Below, in pieces: positions 43,449 through 52,122 of a DNA stretch of 52,122 nucleotides. This stretch comes from Bacteroidota bacterium (GTDB lineage Bacteria > Bacteroidota > Bacteroidia > Chitinophagales > Chitinophagaceae). Under the pieces are notes generated by a model. That model worked only from the letters and a program-made list of their open reading frames with translations. It was not told the origin of the DNA and did no database searches. Each line of letters begins with the position of its first letter. The stretch's first letter is position 1. The position numbers and the translations under genes are program-made. The stretch is from the NCBI GenBank assembly GCA_003175935.1, contig PSRI01000086.1, positions 1-52,122 on the forward strand. The letters are read 5' to 3'.

Positions 43449-44153
43449 ATGAAAAAAATACTTCCAAAAATACTTCCGGCAATTCTCATACTTTCCTGCT
43501 TTAATTTTCAATCATTTTCCCAGGTAACCAATCAACGGGTTTTTGATACAGTTGGATTTATACCGGAGCATTATCCAGTTAGAATTGCATTGTTTGAAAA
43601 AGAAAGTTTTTCAACCGGTGGAATAATTTTCCTTGGAAATAGTATTACTGAAATGGGAGATTGGAAAAAGCTTACTGGAGATAGTACAGCTGTAAACCGG
43701 GGTATAGGAGGAGACATAACTTTTGGAGTCTTGAAACGGCTGGACGAAATTATCAGGCGTCAACCAAGGAAACTATTTATCCTGATTGGAATTAATGATA
43801 TTGGAAAGGATATTCCCGACGCAGTAATTGCAGATAACGTGAGAAAGATTATCGAGAGAGTTCAACAGGAATCTTCCAAAACAACCATTTACATACATTC
43901 CATTTTACCTGTAAATCCGCTGGTACCCAATTTCCCACAGCATTACGATAAACAGACCCAAATCTTATCAACCAATATCAAACTGAAAGAAATAGCTGAT
44001 TCAAAAAATGTGGTGTTCATTAATATCCACGATCAATTTCTGGATGAGCAACAGAATCTTGATAAACGTTACACTGTCGACGGATTACATTTGAATAAAT
44101 CCGGATATGATATGTGGATCAAATACCTCCGGGATAATTTATTCCTTCCATAA
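43449..44153 (+). CDS. Exported SGNH/GDSL hydrolase
   Basis: A 234-residue esterase- or acylhydrolase-like protein. The ATG at 43449 gives a signal peptide (MKKILPKILPAILILS); LSC at residue 17 could be a lipobox, or cleavage may follow SFSQ at 25. SGNH blocks: FLGNSITEMG (S65 nucleophile), NRGIGGD, LIGINDIGKD and VDGLHLNKSGY (catalytic D and H). Substrates of such enzymes include acetylated sugars and lipids; none can be named here. It is 17 bp after the dipeptidase gene. Confidence 0.9.
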   Translation: MKKILPKILPAILILSCFNFQSFSQVTNQRVFDTVGFIPEHYPVRIALFEKESFSTGGIIFLGNSITEMGDWKKLTGDSTAVNRGIGGDITFGVLKRLDEIIRRQPRKLFILIGINDIGKDIPDAVIADNVRKIIERVQQESSKTTIYIHSILPVNPLVPNFPQHYDKQTQILSTNIKLKEIADSKNVVFINIHDQFLDEQQNLDKRYTVDGLHLNKSGYDMWIKYLRDNLFLP

Positions 44154-44219
44154 ATTCAGGCTACAATCAGCTCTTGTTGTATTTTCGCGCCACATGTTGG
44201 CCGACCGCCAATCAATGTA

Positions 44220-46598
44220 ATGAATATGATGAAGAGAATTTTATGTGTTTTGCTGACACCACTTTGCATTCTATCAGTAAAAAGTCAATCCAACAGTAAT
44301 TTATCTGGAAAAGTTTCCGACTCACATTTGAGGCCCATTGAATCTGCAACAATCGAAATCCTGAATTCGAATTGGGGTGCCATTTCCGACAGAAATGGTC
44401 AGTTTGTAATCAGGAATATTCCTGCGGGGAGTTACACTGTGCATATTTCCGCAATCGGATTCGCAGCTATTGAAAAAGAAATAAAAATCGCAACTGGCAG
44501 TTCTTCTCCAATCGATATCCAATTAGAAGATGCTGCAAAACAGTTGGACGCGGTTCTTGTGACGGCACAGAAAAAAGAAGAGGATCTGCAAAATATACCA
44601 TTTAGCATTTCGGCACTTTCATCCCGGAAAGTGGATCAGTACAGGGTTTGGAACACGAAGGATATTACTGCCATTGTTCCCAATTTATATTCAGCCAATC
44701 CTGGCGACGATAGAAATGTCACGTCAATTCGTGGTATTACCTCAACCTCTTATGACCCTGCTGTTTCAACTTACATCGATGGCGTGAATCAGTTTAGTCT
44801 GGATACTTATATTGCCGACCTCTTCGATGTGGAAAGGATTGAAATTTTGAGAGGACCTCAGGGTACCCTGTATGGAAGAAATGCAATGGGTGGTGTAATT
44901 AATATCCTGACAAAACAACCAAACAATTATACCACGGGGTTTGCGGAAATTAGTTTTGGAAGTTTCGGACAACAAAGATTCAACGCGGGAATCAGGACTC
45001 CATTAATAAAGGACAAATTATATTTTGGCGCCGCTGCGATGTATGATCAGCTCGACGGATACTATACCAACGATTACAACGATTCAAAATTCGACAGGCA
45101 GCACAGCATTACCGGCAACTATTACCTGAAATATTTGGCAAGCCGCAACTGGATTCTCACATTAAATGTGAAGCATCACAATGCAAGGAACCATGGAACT
45201 TTCCCTCTCGCTCCGAGTGTTGACCAGGCATTTGAAACTCCTTTCCATTTGAATCAAAATGCCATCAGCCAAATGATCGACAATACACTCAATTTATCCT
45301 TATCTATTAATTATACCGGAAAGGGATTCAATTTTAGTTCACAATCAGCATATCAAACTAACCATAGATATTATGATCAACCAATCGACGGAGATTTTTC
45401 ACCAATTGATGGTGTTACTATCATAAATAATTATGGAAATGATTGGAACAAGGTGAAAGTATTTACCCAGGAATTTAAATTTTCATCACCTGCTTCATCA
45501 ATATCAAAATTTAAGTGGACAGCAGGTGCTTATTTCTTTTACCAGGATGTTCCAAACAAACAAGCTACCAGGTTTGGAAAAGATGCAGCATATGTTGGCG
45601 CTCCTGACAGTTTATTTTCTATCATCAATACAACCAAAGCAAAAAGTTATGGTTACGCCATTTATGGCCAGGGAACTTATGCCGTCTCTGATAAATTTGA
45701 TATTACTGTTGGATTGCGCAATGACTATGAACATAAAAAATCTGAAATACTTGCCGAATATCAACATGATCCCAATCCGGATCCAATATTCGATATAGTA
45801 CCTGATACAAGTGCGACTGCAAGTTTTGGAGCATTCTCACCTAAGCTTGGGCTCGATTATCATTTCGACCAAAATCATCACGCTTATTTTGTTTACAGTC
45901 GCGGTTATCGTTCAGGTGGACTCACGCAGCTTTCTTCAGATCCATCTCAACCACCACTTTACGAATACAAACCTGAGTATAGCAATAATTTTGAATTGGG
46001 TTTAAAAAACAGCGCATTTAATAATCATCTTCGCCTGAACATTTCAGCATTTTACAGCAATATCACTGATGCACAGGTACCAACATTGATTTTACCTGAT
46101 GCGATAACGGTCACAAAAAATACAGGAAAGCTTGAAACCAAAGGTGTGGAACTTGAATTGGCGAGCAGACCGATTGCAGGTCTGGAGATCGATTACAATT
46201 TTGGTTATAATAACGCCAAATATAAAACTCTTAAGATTTCACAAAACGGAACAGAAGTTGATCTGGCAGGAAAACACCAAATCTTTACACCCAGCGTAAC
46301 TTCAATGCTTGCCGCTGAGTATTCTTACAGCCTTGATAAAGCATCAAATTACAAACTGATTGTTCGTGGTGAATGGGCTTTGTTGGGAGATGAATATTTT
46401 GATTTAGCCAATACCATCGAACAAAAATCATATAGACTGTTCAATGCAAGAATCGGCTTCAGCGCAAAAAAATATGAAATCTTTTTCTGGGGCAGAAATC
46501 TTGGAGATAAAAAATATATTGCTTACGCCTATGATTTTGGTGCGGTGCATCTCGGAAATCCGAAAACATTTGGTGTAACATTAAAGGCCAGGATTTAA
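44220..46598 (+). CDS. TonB-dependent receptor with carboxypeptidase-like domain
   Basis: A 792-residue outer-membrane receptor. A signal peptide (to about residue 23) is followed by a CarboxypepD_reg-like beta sandwich (about 25-110), a plug domain with VTSIRGITSTSYDPAV and VERIEILRGPQGTLYGRNAMGG, and a 22-strand barrel ending in KTFGVTLKARI. It is not SusC-like in length or plug and has no SusD next to it in the same direction. It is the last gene of the plus-strand cluster, so it may import the substrate of the D-amino-acid genes; siderophore or vitamin uptake is an alternative. Confidence 0.92.
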   Translation: MNMMKRILCVLLTPLCILSVKSQSNSNLSGKVSDSHLRPIESATIEILNSNWGAISDRNGQFVIRNIPAGSYTVHISAIGFAAIEKEIKIATGSSSPIDIQLEDAAKQLDAVLVTAQKKEEDLQNIPFSISALSSRKVDQYRVWNTKDITAIVPNLYSANPGDDRNVTSIRGITSTSYDPAVSTYIDGVNQFSLDTYIADLFDVERIEILRGPQGTLYGRNAMGGVINILTKQPNNYTTGFAEISFGSFGQQRFNAGIRTPLIKDKLYFGAAAMYDQLDGYYTNDYNDSKFDRQHSITGNYYLKYLASRNWILTLNVKHHNARNHGTFPLAPSVDQAFETPFHLNQNAISQMIDNTLNLSLSINYTGKGFNFSSQSAYQTNHRYYDQPIDGDFSPIDGVTIINNYGNDWNKVKVFTQEFKFSSPASSISKFKWTAGAYFFYQDVPNKQATRFGKDAAYVGAPDSLFSIINTTKAKSYGYAIYGQGTYAVSDKFDITVGLRNDYEHKKSEILAEYQHDPNPDPIFDIVPDTSATASFGAFSPKLGLDYHFDQNHHAYFVYSRGYRSGGLTQLSSDPSQPPLYEYKPEYSNNFELGLKNSAFNNHLRLNISAFYSNITDAQVPTLILPDAITVTKNTGKLETKGVELELASRPIAGLEIDYNFGYNNAKYKTLKISQNGTEVDLAGKHQIFTPSVTSMLAAEYSYSLDKASNYKLIVRGEWALLGDEYFDLANTIEQKSYRLFNARIGFSAKKYEIFFWGRNLGDKKYIAYAYDFGAVHLGNPKTFGVTLKARI

Positions 46599-46612
46599 TC
46601 CCGGCCTTTTTT
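46583..46612 (+). terminator. Intrinsic terminator overlapping the TonB receptor stop
   Basis: AAAGGCC (46583-46589) pairs with GGCCTTT (46603-46609), with an inner GGAT/ATCC stem, followed by a T tract. The stop codon lies in the loop. The same hairpin may also serve the convergent susD transcript, with a weaker tail. Confidence 0.85.
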
Positions 46613-46635
46613 CATTTACAAAGTATTGCTTCAAA

Positions 46636-48045
46636 TTAATATCCCGGATTCTGTGTCACAGCAGGATTCACGTTAAGCTCGGCTTTTGGTATAGGAAATA
46701 TTCTTTTTGGACTGCTCACTTGCAAAGTAAGAGGCACAAATGGCTGATAATTTCCTGTGCTATTATCTCTCACAACATCTTTATTCAATCTTACCAAATC
46801 CCAGTAACGCTGCCCTTCGAATGCAAGTTCTTTTCTCCTTTCAAGATAGATATCATTCAATAACGCTTGTCCGGAAGACGCATAACCTGCAAACTGAGGA
46901 TCCCTTCTTTTTGCCAGCAAATTAAGAATGGTGCGCGCATTTGCATCATCAGATTTTCGATTGTATGCCTCCGCAAGTATCATCAACACTTCTGCATACC
47001 GAATAATTTTCGTGTTGTCTTTACCGTTAGGGTTTGTAGTATTGGGATATTTATTGACAACCCAAACGTCTATCCCTCCTCTGTTCCCAGGAATTATAAG
47101 GTTCCGTCTTGCATCTGTTGCACTGTATTTACTATAAAGATCATCCGTAGCCAGAGCATCTCCATATCCATCCTGGGAATAAAATGCATCCAGATTATCC
47201 GTGCCATTATTTCCTATTGCATCAAATTCAACTTCAAAAATGGTCTCCTGTTTATTCGTTACCGGATAAGGATTCGCCCAGTAGGCAACAAGAGATGAAC
47301 TGTCCACCAAACTATATCCGCCATTGTCAAACACATCTTTTGCGGATGCTAATGCATTATCCCAATCCCCTTCTGCCTGATATAATCTCGCAAGCAAAGC
47401 CTGGGCTACATACTTTGAAACATAAGAGCTGTTTTTATTTTGATTCAGTAATGAATACGCCTGCTTAAGATCTGCTTCGATTTGTTGATAGACTTCACCC
47501 ACTGTATTCCTGGCAGGTTTCAAATGCGGATCATAAGTAAGTACCAATGGAACACCTGGTGAAGCAGGATCAGATGTATATGGAAGGGCAAAGAATTTTA
47601 CAAGTTCAAAATATGAGAGGGCCCTGATGGTTAATGCTTCTCCCCTGAGTTGATCTGCCACATCGGATCCTTTAATGGAAGAGTTAATCACATTGTTGGC
47701 CCTCAATATGGTGTTGTATGCCTCAGCCCACAAATTTTGAACGTTGCTATAAGTCTCGATATATGTATATGTAAGTTCTGGTAAATAACGGTTAGAGTTA
47801 ACCGGAGAAATATATATGTTGTCGGCAAGCAAATCTCCATCTATTGGAACAGATCTTCCAAAAAAATCCACTGCTCTCAAACTCGAATACATACCATTCA
47901 CCGCAGTTTGCATGGAGTTTTCGTCAACAATGGCTTCTTCCAGTGGTACCTGGTCATAAGGCTGTAAATCCAGAAATTGTTTTTTGCACGAACCCAGCAA
48001 TATGAAACTGGTCAGCGTCCACACTATTAATTTTTTCCTGTTCAT
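46636..48045 (-). CDS. SusD/RagB-family nutrient-binding lipoprotein
   Basis: A 469-residue surface lipoprotein with lipobox LGSC (C20) and the SusD opening KKQFLDLQPYDQVPLEEA, the TPR-like helical core with FYNTILRANNVI-type (here AEAYNTILRANNVINSS) and RGEALTIRALSYFELVKFF, and the C-terminal RRKELAFEGQRYWDLVRL and NPGY. It caps the SusC transporter encoded 17 bp upstream. The ligand may be a glycan or peptide and cannot be told from sequence. Confidence 0.95.
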   Translation of the reverse strand: MNRKKLIVWTLTSFILLGSCKKQFLDLQPYDQVPLEEAIVDENSMQTAVNGMYSSLRAVDFFGRSVPIDGDLLADNIYISPVNSNRYLPELTYTYIETYSNVQNLWAEAYNTILRANNVINSSIKGSDVADQLRGEALTIRALSYFELVKFFALPYTSDPASPGVPLVLTYDPHLKPARNTVGEVYQQIEADLKQAYSLLNQNKNSSYVSKYVAQALLARLYQAEGDWDNALASAKDVFDNGGYSLVDSSSLVAYWANPYPVTNKQETIFEVEFDAIGNNGTDNLDAFYSQDGYGDALATDDLYSKYSATDARRNLIIPGNRGGIDVWVVNKYPNTTNPNGKDNTKIIRYAEVLMILAEAYNRKSDDANARTILNLLAKRRDPQFAGYASSGQALLNDIYLERRKELAFEGQRYWDLVRLNKDVVRDNSTGNYQPFVPLTLQVSSPKRIFPIPKAELNVNPAVTQNPGY

Positions 48046-48062
48046 ATCTCAATAATTTGATT

Positions 48063-51000
48063 TTAAAAATTAAGATTCAGTCCGAACGTAACAGTCTTTT
48101 GAGTCAGCACCTGCAAATCATTCACACCACTAATTGGTTGTTCGGGATCAAAAGTGATATTCTTGTCAAAAGCTTTAGTCCAGAGATTGGTCCCTCTCAC
48201 GTATATCTGCGCATTATCCAACCTGAGTTTAGTCAGGAGATTTTTTGGAATCTGATAACCCAGTGTGAGAAATCTAAGTCTGATATAATCTCCCTTGAAA
48301 AAATACCTGCTTGAGGTTACGTTCGAATTGGAACTATTACCTGCTACATATTGAGGAATATCTGTTACATCTCCAGGCTTTTTCCATCTGCGATCATACT
48401 CTTTCACATTTTGATTCAGTGTAAAGAATGCTCCGTCGCTTTCATTGAGGAAACCCCATGTATTGTATTCAAGATTTCCATATTGGAAATTGAATTGTCC
48501 GCTCAACGAAATGCCTTTGTAGTTAAAGGTTGTAGTAAATCCTCCGAATGCTTTTGGAGATGCAGTTCCTATGATCGCATTTTCAACCTGAGTTACGTCT
48601 GAAGTGGTTTCTTTCCTGGTATCATCTTTATACCAAAGTCCGGCTCCACTTTGAGGATCAACTCCTGCCCAAATAAAAGTGTAAACAGATTGAATATCCT
48701 TTCCAACCCTGATGATATTGGTACCGTTAATGATGTCCTGATTATCATTAAGGGCAGTCACTTTATTTTTGTTGAATGCAATATTGAAAGAAAGATCCCA
48801 CCTGAAATCCTTACTCAGGATTGGAGTTGCATTTACTGTTAGTTCAACTCCTTTGTTCTCCATGGATCCGATATTGTTTGGATAACTCCCAAATCCTGAT
48901 GTAAGTGAAAGTGGTACACTTTGTAAAAGCTGACTGGTCTTTCTTATATAATATTCAGCAATTACATTCACCCTGTTTTTCAAAACGCCTAATTCGACAC
49001 CAACATTAAATGGTTTGTTTTGTTCCCATGTTAAATCCAGGTTTCCAACATTGCTGGGTGCGCCACCAGGCGTTTGGTTATAATCTGCGCCAAACCCATA
49101 AGTAGGTCTCCAACTATAATTACCAATTCCTGCATTACCATTAACTCCATAGGAAGCCCTCAGTTTTAAAGCAGAAATATATTTTGAATTAGCCAGGAAA
49201 TTTTCCCTGTCTACATTCCATGCCGCCCCTACCGACCAAAATGTTCCGTACCGATTGTTACTACCAAATCTTGAAGAACCATCCCTTCTCAAACTACCCG
49301 TTAGCAAATATTTATTTTTATAATTGAGTTGCAGATTCGAGAGTGCAGATGCAAATGAATAATCCGATCCCGCAGCAGTGGCTGCTTTTGGTGAACTCGG
49401 AGGAGGTAAAGGCAGCGTTGTGAGTTGGGGTAATTCAGTTCCATATGCCGTAATCGCATATTCTTTCGATTTTTGAGCTTCGTATCCCAATTTTAAATCG
49501 GCAACAAAATTTCCTTCCTTGTCGAGTTCTCTATGGTAATCCAAGGTGTTTGTCCAAACCCAGTTGAATACCCGCGTATAATAATTATATAAAGCACCGC
49601 TGGTGGTTACAGCATCGCCGAAGAAAGGATTGTAATATGTTTTCTCTTCAATATTGAAATAATCAATTCCATACCTGGTCGTAAACTTGAGTCCATTTAG
49701 AATATTATATTCTCCCCAAATCGTTCCCAGCAATTTTGTGGTTGCCAGATTTTCCTTGTCGTAGTGAACAATTGCCAGAGGATTGTATATCTGTGGAAAT
49801 TCCTGCGGACTATAATTATAGGATCCGTCAGCATTGTAGGGATGCTGGTATGGAGTGAGGAAATACGCAGCAAGTACCGGATTTCTAAAATTGCCAGATT
49901 GAGTGGGCGTATTTTGCTCTACCTGCGAGCCATTAAGACTGATACCGACGGCAATTTTATTAGAAATCTGATGCCTGATATTTGTGTTTAAACTATAGCG
50001 GGTGAAATCAGATCCGATGACTACAGATTGCTGACGAAAATATCCTCCCGACAAATAAAATGTAGTCTTTGCATCTCCACCAGAGGCGGAAATATTATAT
50101 TGCTGCGAAACTCCCTGGCGGGTAACTTCATCAAACCAATTTGTATTGTGACCATTGTTTGCACCCAACACCTGATTTAAATACTGAGTTGCAGTAGCAG
50201 TATCAAGTCCTGCATTTACCAAACCTTCATGAGTTAGTTCGTAATATTTATTTGCATCCAATGGCTTTGCGAGGTCATTAATATATCCCACATTGCTATA
50301 ACCTACTTCAGCATCAAATCCAATTTTTGTTTTTCCACTTCTACCATGCCTTGTTGTAATGAGAATGACACCATTGGCAGCTCTTGAACCATAAAGCGCA
50401 GCCGCAGATGCATCCTTCAATACCGAAATACTTTCGATATCGTTGGGGTTAAGACCTGCAAGCGCATTTGATGTAGTTGTATTGCGCGAAAAATCGCCGG
50501 AATTAACAGGCACACCATCTATTACATAAAGTGGTTCAGAAGATGCGTTGATCGAACCAATTCCTCTGATTCTGATTTCCTGCAATGCGCCTGGCTGACC
50601 TGAGCTAGATACAGCTTGCAAACCTGCAACTTTTCCCTGCAACATTTGATCAACAGATGGCAATGGAATATTTTCAAATTCTTTTCCATCTAATTTCGAA
50701 ACCGATCCCGTTATTTTTCGTTTATCCTGTGATCCATATGCTACAACAACCACTTCCTGCAATTTTTTCTCTTCGGTAGAAAGAGCAACTGTAATGTCCT
50801 TCTTATTTCCAATATTCACCTCTTCCGTTCCAAATCCTACAAAGGAAAAAACCAGTATCCTGTCTTTCCCGGGAACTGAAATAGAAAAATTTCCAGTGGA
50901 ATTTGTTTGCGTGGTTTCGCTACCGCCTTTTACCTGCACAGTAACTCCTGACAATGGAGACCCGTCTTTGCTGTCGGTAACTTTTCCAGTCACAATGTTT

Positions 51001-51068
51001 TGTCCAAATCCTGCCGATCGCATAATGATCATCAGCAAGACAAGGCTGATCAATCTTTTCATATACAT
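48063..51068 (-). CDS. SusC/RagA-family TonB-dependent transporter
   Basis: A 1001-residue outer-membrane transporter. The N-terminus has a signal peptide, a CarboxypepD_reg-like domain (about 25-105: VTGKVTDSKDGSPLSGVTVQV), a TonB-box-like EVVVVAYG near 110, a plug with DQMLQGKVAGLQAV and the SusC signature GSINASSEPLYVIDGVPV, and a barrel ending in VTFGLNLNF. An in-frame ATG two codons later (51062) is equally plausible. It forms an importer with the SusD protein. No glycosidase or protease gene is linked, unlike most polysaccharide loci. Confidence 0.95.
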   Translation of the reverse strand: MYMKRLISLVLLMIIMRSAGFGQNIVTGKVTDSKDGSPLSGVTVQVKGGSETTQTNSTGNFSISVPGKDRILVFSFVGFGTEEVNIGNKKDITVALSTEEKKLQEVVVVAYGSQDKRKITGSVSKLDGKEFENIPLPSVDQMLQGKVAGLQAVSSSGQPGALQEIRIRGIGSINASSEPLYVIDGVPVNSGDFSRNTTTSNALAGLNPNDIESISVLKDASAAALYGSRAANGVILITTRHGRSGKTKIGFDAEVGYSNVGYINDLAKPLDANKYYELTHEGLVNAGLDTATATQYLNQVLGANNGHNTNWFDEVTRQGVSQQYNISASGGDAKTTFYLSGGYFRQQSVVIGSDFTRYSLNTNIRHQISNKIAVGISLNGSQVEQNTPTQSGNFRNPVLAAYFLTPYQHPYNADGSYNYSPQEFPQIYNPLAIVHYDKENLATTKLLGTIWGEYNILNGLKFTTRYGIDYFNIEEKTYYNPFFGDAVTTSGALYNYYTRVFNWVWTNTLDYHRELDKEGNFVADLKLGYEAQKSKEYAITAYGTELPQLTTLPLPPPSSPKAATAAGSDYSFASALSNLQLNYKNKYLLTGSLRRDGSSRFGSNNRYGTFWSVGAAWNVDRENFLANSKYISALKLRASYGVNGNAGIGNYSWRPTYGFGADYNQTPGGAPSNVGNLDLTWEQNKPFNVGVELGVLKNRVNVIAEYYIRKTSQLLQSVPLSLTSGFGSYPNNIGSMENKGVELTVNATPILSKDFRWDLSFNIAFNKNKVTALNDNQDIINGTNIIRVGKDIQSVYTFIWAGVDPQSGAGLWYKDDTRKETTSDVTQVENAIIGTASPKAFGGFTTTFNYKGISLSGQFNFQYGNLEYNTWGFLNESDGAFFTLNQNVKEYDRRWKKPGDVTDIPQYVAGNSSNSNVTSSRYFFKGDYIRLRFLTLGYQIPKNLLTKLRLDNAQIYVRGTNLWTKAFDKNITFDPEQPISGVNDLQVLTQKTVTFGLNLNF

Positions 51069-51149
51069 TTTATTTTTTGAGCTTGATAAGTTTCAAGTTT
51101 ATTTTCCGCTGAATTCTTATCCAGGTAATTCACTTGTAACAATTCATTT

Positions 51150-51189
51150 GTTAATGACATGATGATTTGGCTATTTGCTGTTCATTAAC
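51150..51189. promoter_or_regulatory. Inverted repeat between susC and the LytTR regulator
   Basis: GTTAATGA (51150-51157) and TCATTAAC (51182-51189) are perfect complements with centres 32 bp apart, about three helical turns. They lie in the 275-bp divergent gap, nearer to susC. It is a candidate operator; no clear TAnnTTTG box is visible on either strand. Confidence 0.4.
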
Positions 51190-51343
51190 GGATCCTTTAA
51201 TTCTGAAGCAGGAAATTTCATGAGTGAAGCCGAATTTATTTAACCTGCAGCCTACCAAAACATTTGCGGATTACTTACACATTGCCAGTATACCATAGTT
51301 GATCAAACAATGGGAAGGAGATTAATCTTCATAATTCAATACT

Positions 51344-52081
51344 ATGAATGTGCTAATCATCGAAAATGAAAAACCTGGCGGGCAAATAGTTTCAGAAGCG
51401 CTGAGAAAAGTAGATGAACCCCTACAGGTATCGGCTTGCCACAGCCTTGACGAAAGTATGATGTGGCTTAAAGGAAAATCCAAACCTGACCTGGTATTCA
51501 TGGATATTCCTTTCAGGGATCATTCTCCATTTAGTTTATTGCATTGGGCTTACATGAGCTGCCCCATTGTATTTATAGCAGCATACAATGAGTACCTGGT
51601 GCAGGCATTCAACAATGAGAAATTTGATTACCTGCTAAAGCCCATTGACCTTGTATCGCTCAAAAATATAATTGACAAATACAAGAATTACATTCAACCT
51701 CGCCGCATTGATGAAAGTGTTGAGCAAAAAGCGAAAATTATTTCCAGAATTGTTGCCCGTCACGGTCAGGAATTTCAGGTCCTCAAATTGCAGGATATAG
51801 CCTGCTTTTATTCAAAACACAAATTGATATTTCTCCTGGATAAAGACAATTCAAAATTTGTAGCAGAGAAAAATAATTTGAGGGAACTTGATGAGGAGCT
51901 TGATGAAAGTATTTTTTTCAGAGCCAATCGCCAATACATCATCAACATTAATTTCATCAGAAGTTTTCGAATTTCGAGCAAAAGCAAAATCATTGTGGAA
52001 CTTTCATTACCTCATGCCGAAGAAATAATTGTGAGCCAGGAAAACGCATCTGCTTTCAAGAAGTGGATAAACGAACATTGA
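51344..52081 (+). CDS. Orphan LytTR-family response regulator
   Basis: A 245-residue regulator. The receiver domain opens with VLIIENEK: the acidic pocket reads E7, N8, E9, so one of the usual acidic residues is asparagine. D54 in LVFMDIPF and K98 or so in DYLLKPID are kept. The LytTR domain (about 140-240) contains ILKLQDIACFYSKHKLIFL-type strands (VLKLQDIACFYSK) and FFRANRQYIININFI. No kinase gene is adjacent in the window. Its divergent position beside susC suggests that it controls the susCD genes, an unusual regulator class for such a pair. Confidence 0.9.
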   Translation: MNVLIIENEKPGGQIVSEALRKVDEPLQVSACHSLDESMMWLKGKSKPDLVFMDIPFRDHSPFSLLHWAYMSCPIVFIAAYNEYLVQAFNNEKFDYLLKPIDLVSLKNIIDKYKNYIQPRRIDESVEQKAKIISRIVARHGQEFQVLKLQDIACFYSKHKLIFLLDKDNSKFVAEKNNLRELDEELDESIFFRANRQYIININFIRSFRISSKSKIIVELSLPHAEEIIVSQENASAFKKWINEH

Positions 52082-52122
52082 TGGTTATTCCCGGCCACTC
52101 CGGTCTTCGTATGTCATTTCGA

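Noticed and set aside
1-52122. tRNA, rRNA, riboswitches, insertion sequences or prophage
   Set aside because: No T-loop or acceptor signatures, rRNA-like stretches, transposase or phage proteins were recognised by eye on either strand; a covariance-model search was not possible.

Overview
The window is chromosomal DNA from a Bacteroidota bacterium, most likely a member of the Chitinophagales (Chitinophagaceae-like). The evidence is type IX secretion and gliding genes (porT, porV, gldJ, a PorP/SprF protein), a SusC/SusD pair, LytTR two-component systems, bacillithiol synthesis (bshA), Bacteroidota-type promoters (TTG ... TAnnTTTG) and AT-rich intergenic DNA. I see no rRNA, tRNA, CRISPR array, insertion sequence or phage gene. 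This is inference from protein motifs; no database was searched.

Layout. 1-889 has no convincing gene but holds hairpins and a minus-strand terminator. 890-4206 is a divergent phosphorelay (hybrid kinase, Hpt protein, LytTR regulator). 4272-5760 is a tandem pair of LolA-like periplasmic proteins. 5857-9353 holds adenine deaminase and a GH43-like glycosidase. 9475-13155 is a probable envelope-stress operon: a LiaF-like membrane protein, a DUF4288 protein, a LytS-type kinase, a LytTR regulator and a DUF4097/LiaG-like protein. 13157-20090 holds anmK, upp, a PorP/SprF-like protein, and a minus-strand group of pyrC, a MutS-like ATPase and a DUF3179 protein. 20123-24270 has a Wzi/RemB-like barrel, porT overlapping ubiE/menG, and an EI24 membrane protein. 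24432-34868 is mixed housekeeping: AAG glycosylase, a dicarboxylate symporter, an RsmI-like methyltransferase, an M28 peptidase, bshA, an EnvC-like protein, a DUF4292 lipoprotein, dut, ispF and porV. 35478-38928 is gldJ, murF and a DUF983 protein. 39390-46598 is a plus-strand cluster that looks built for D-amino acids or D-containing peptides: a GntP permease, RidA, a D-threonine-aldolase-like enzyme, an M19 dipeptidase, an SGNH hydrolase and a TonB receptor. 46636-51068 is susD and susC on the minus strand, and an orphan LytTR regulator diverges from them at 51344.

The most unusual feature is a dispersed composite repeat with a strict 7-bp period. It occurs four times (16074, 21785, 23392 and 32757 onwards). 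Each copy is intergenic, touches or closely follows the stop codon of a gene, and lies in the sense orientation of that gene. Read outward from the stop codon, the heptad types come in the same order: GTAC-core, then ATATC/ACATC-type, then CTGAAC/CTAAAC-type, then TTCAACC-type. I do not recognise it as a named element. A second recurring pattern is a TAnnTTTG box placed 5-6 nt before the ATG of ubiE, dut and murF, which predicts leaderless mRNAs.
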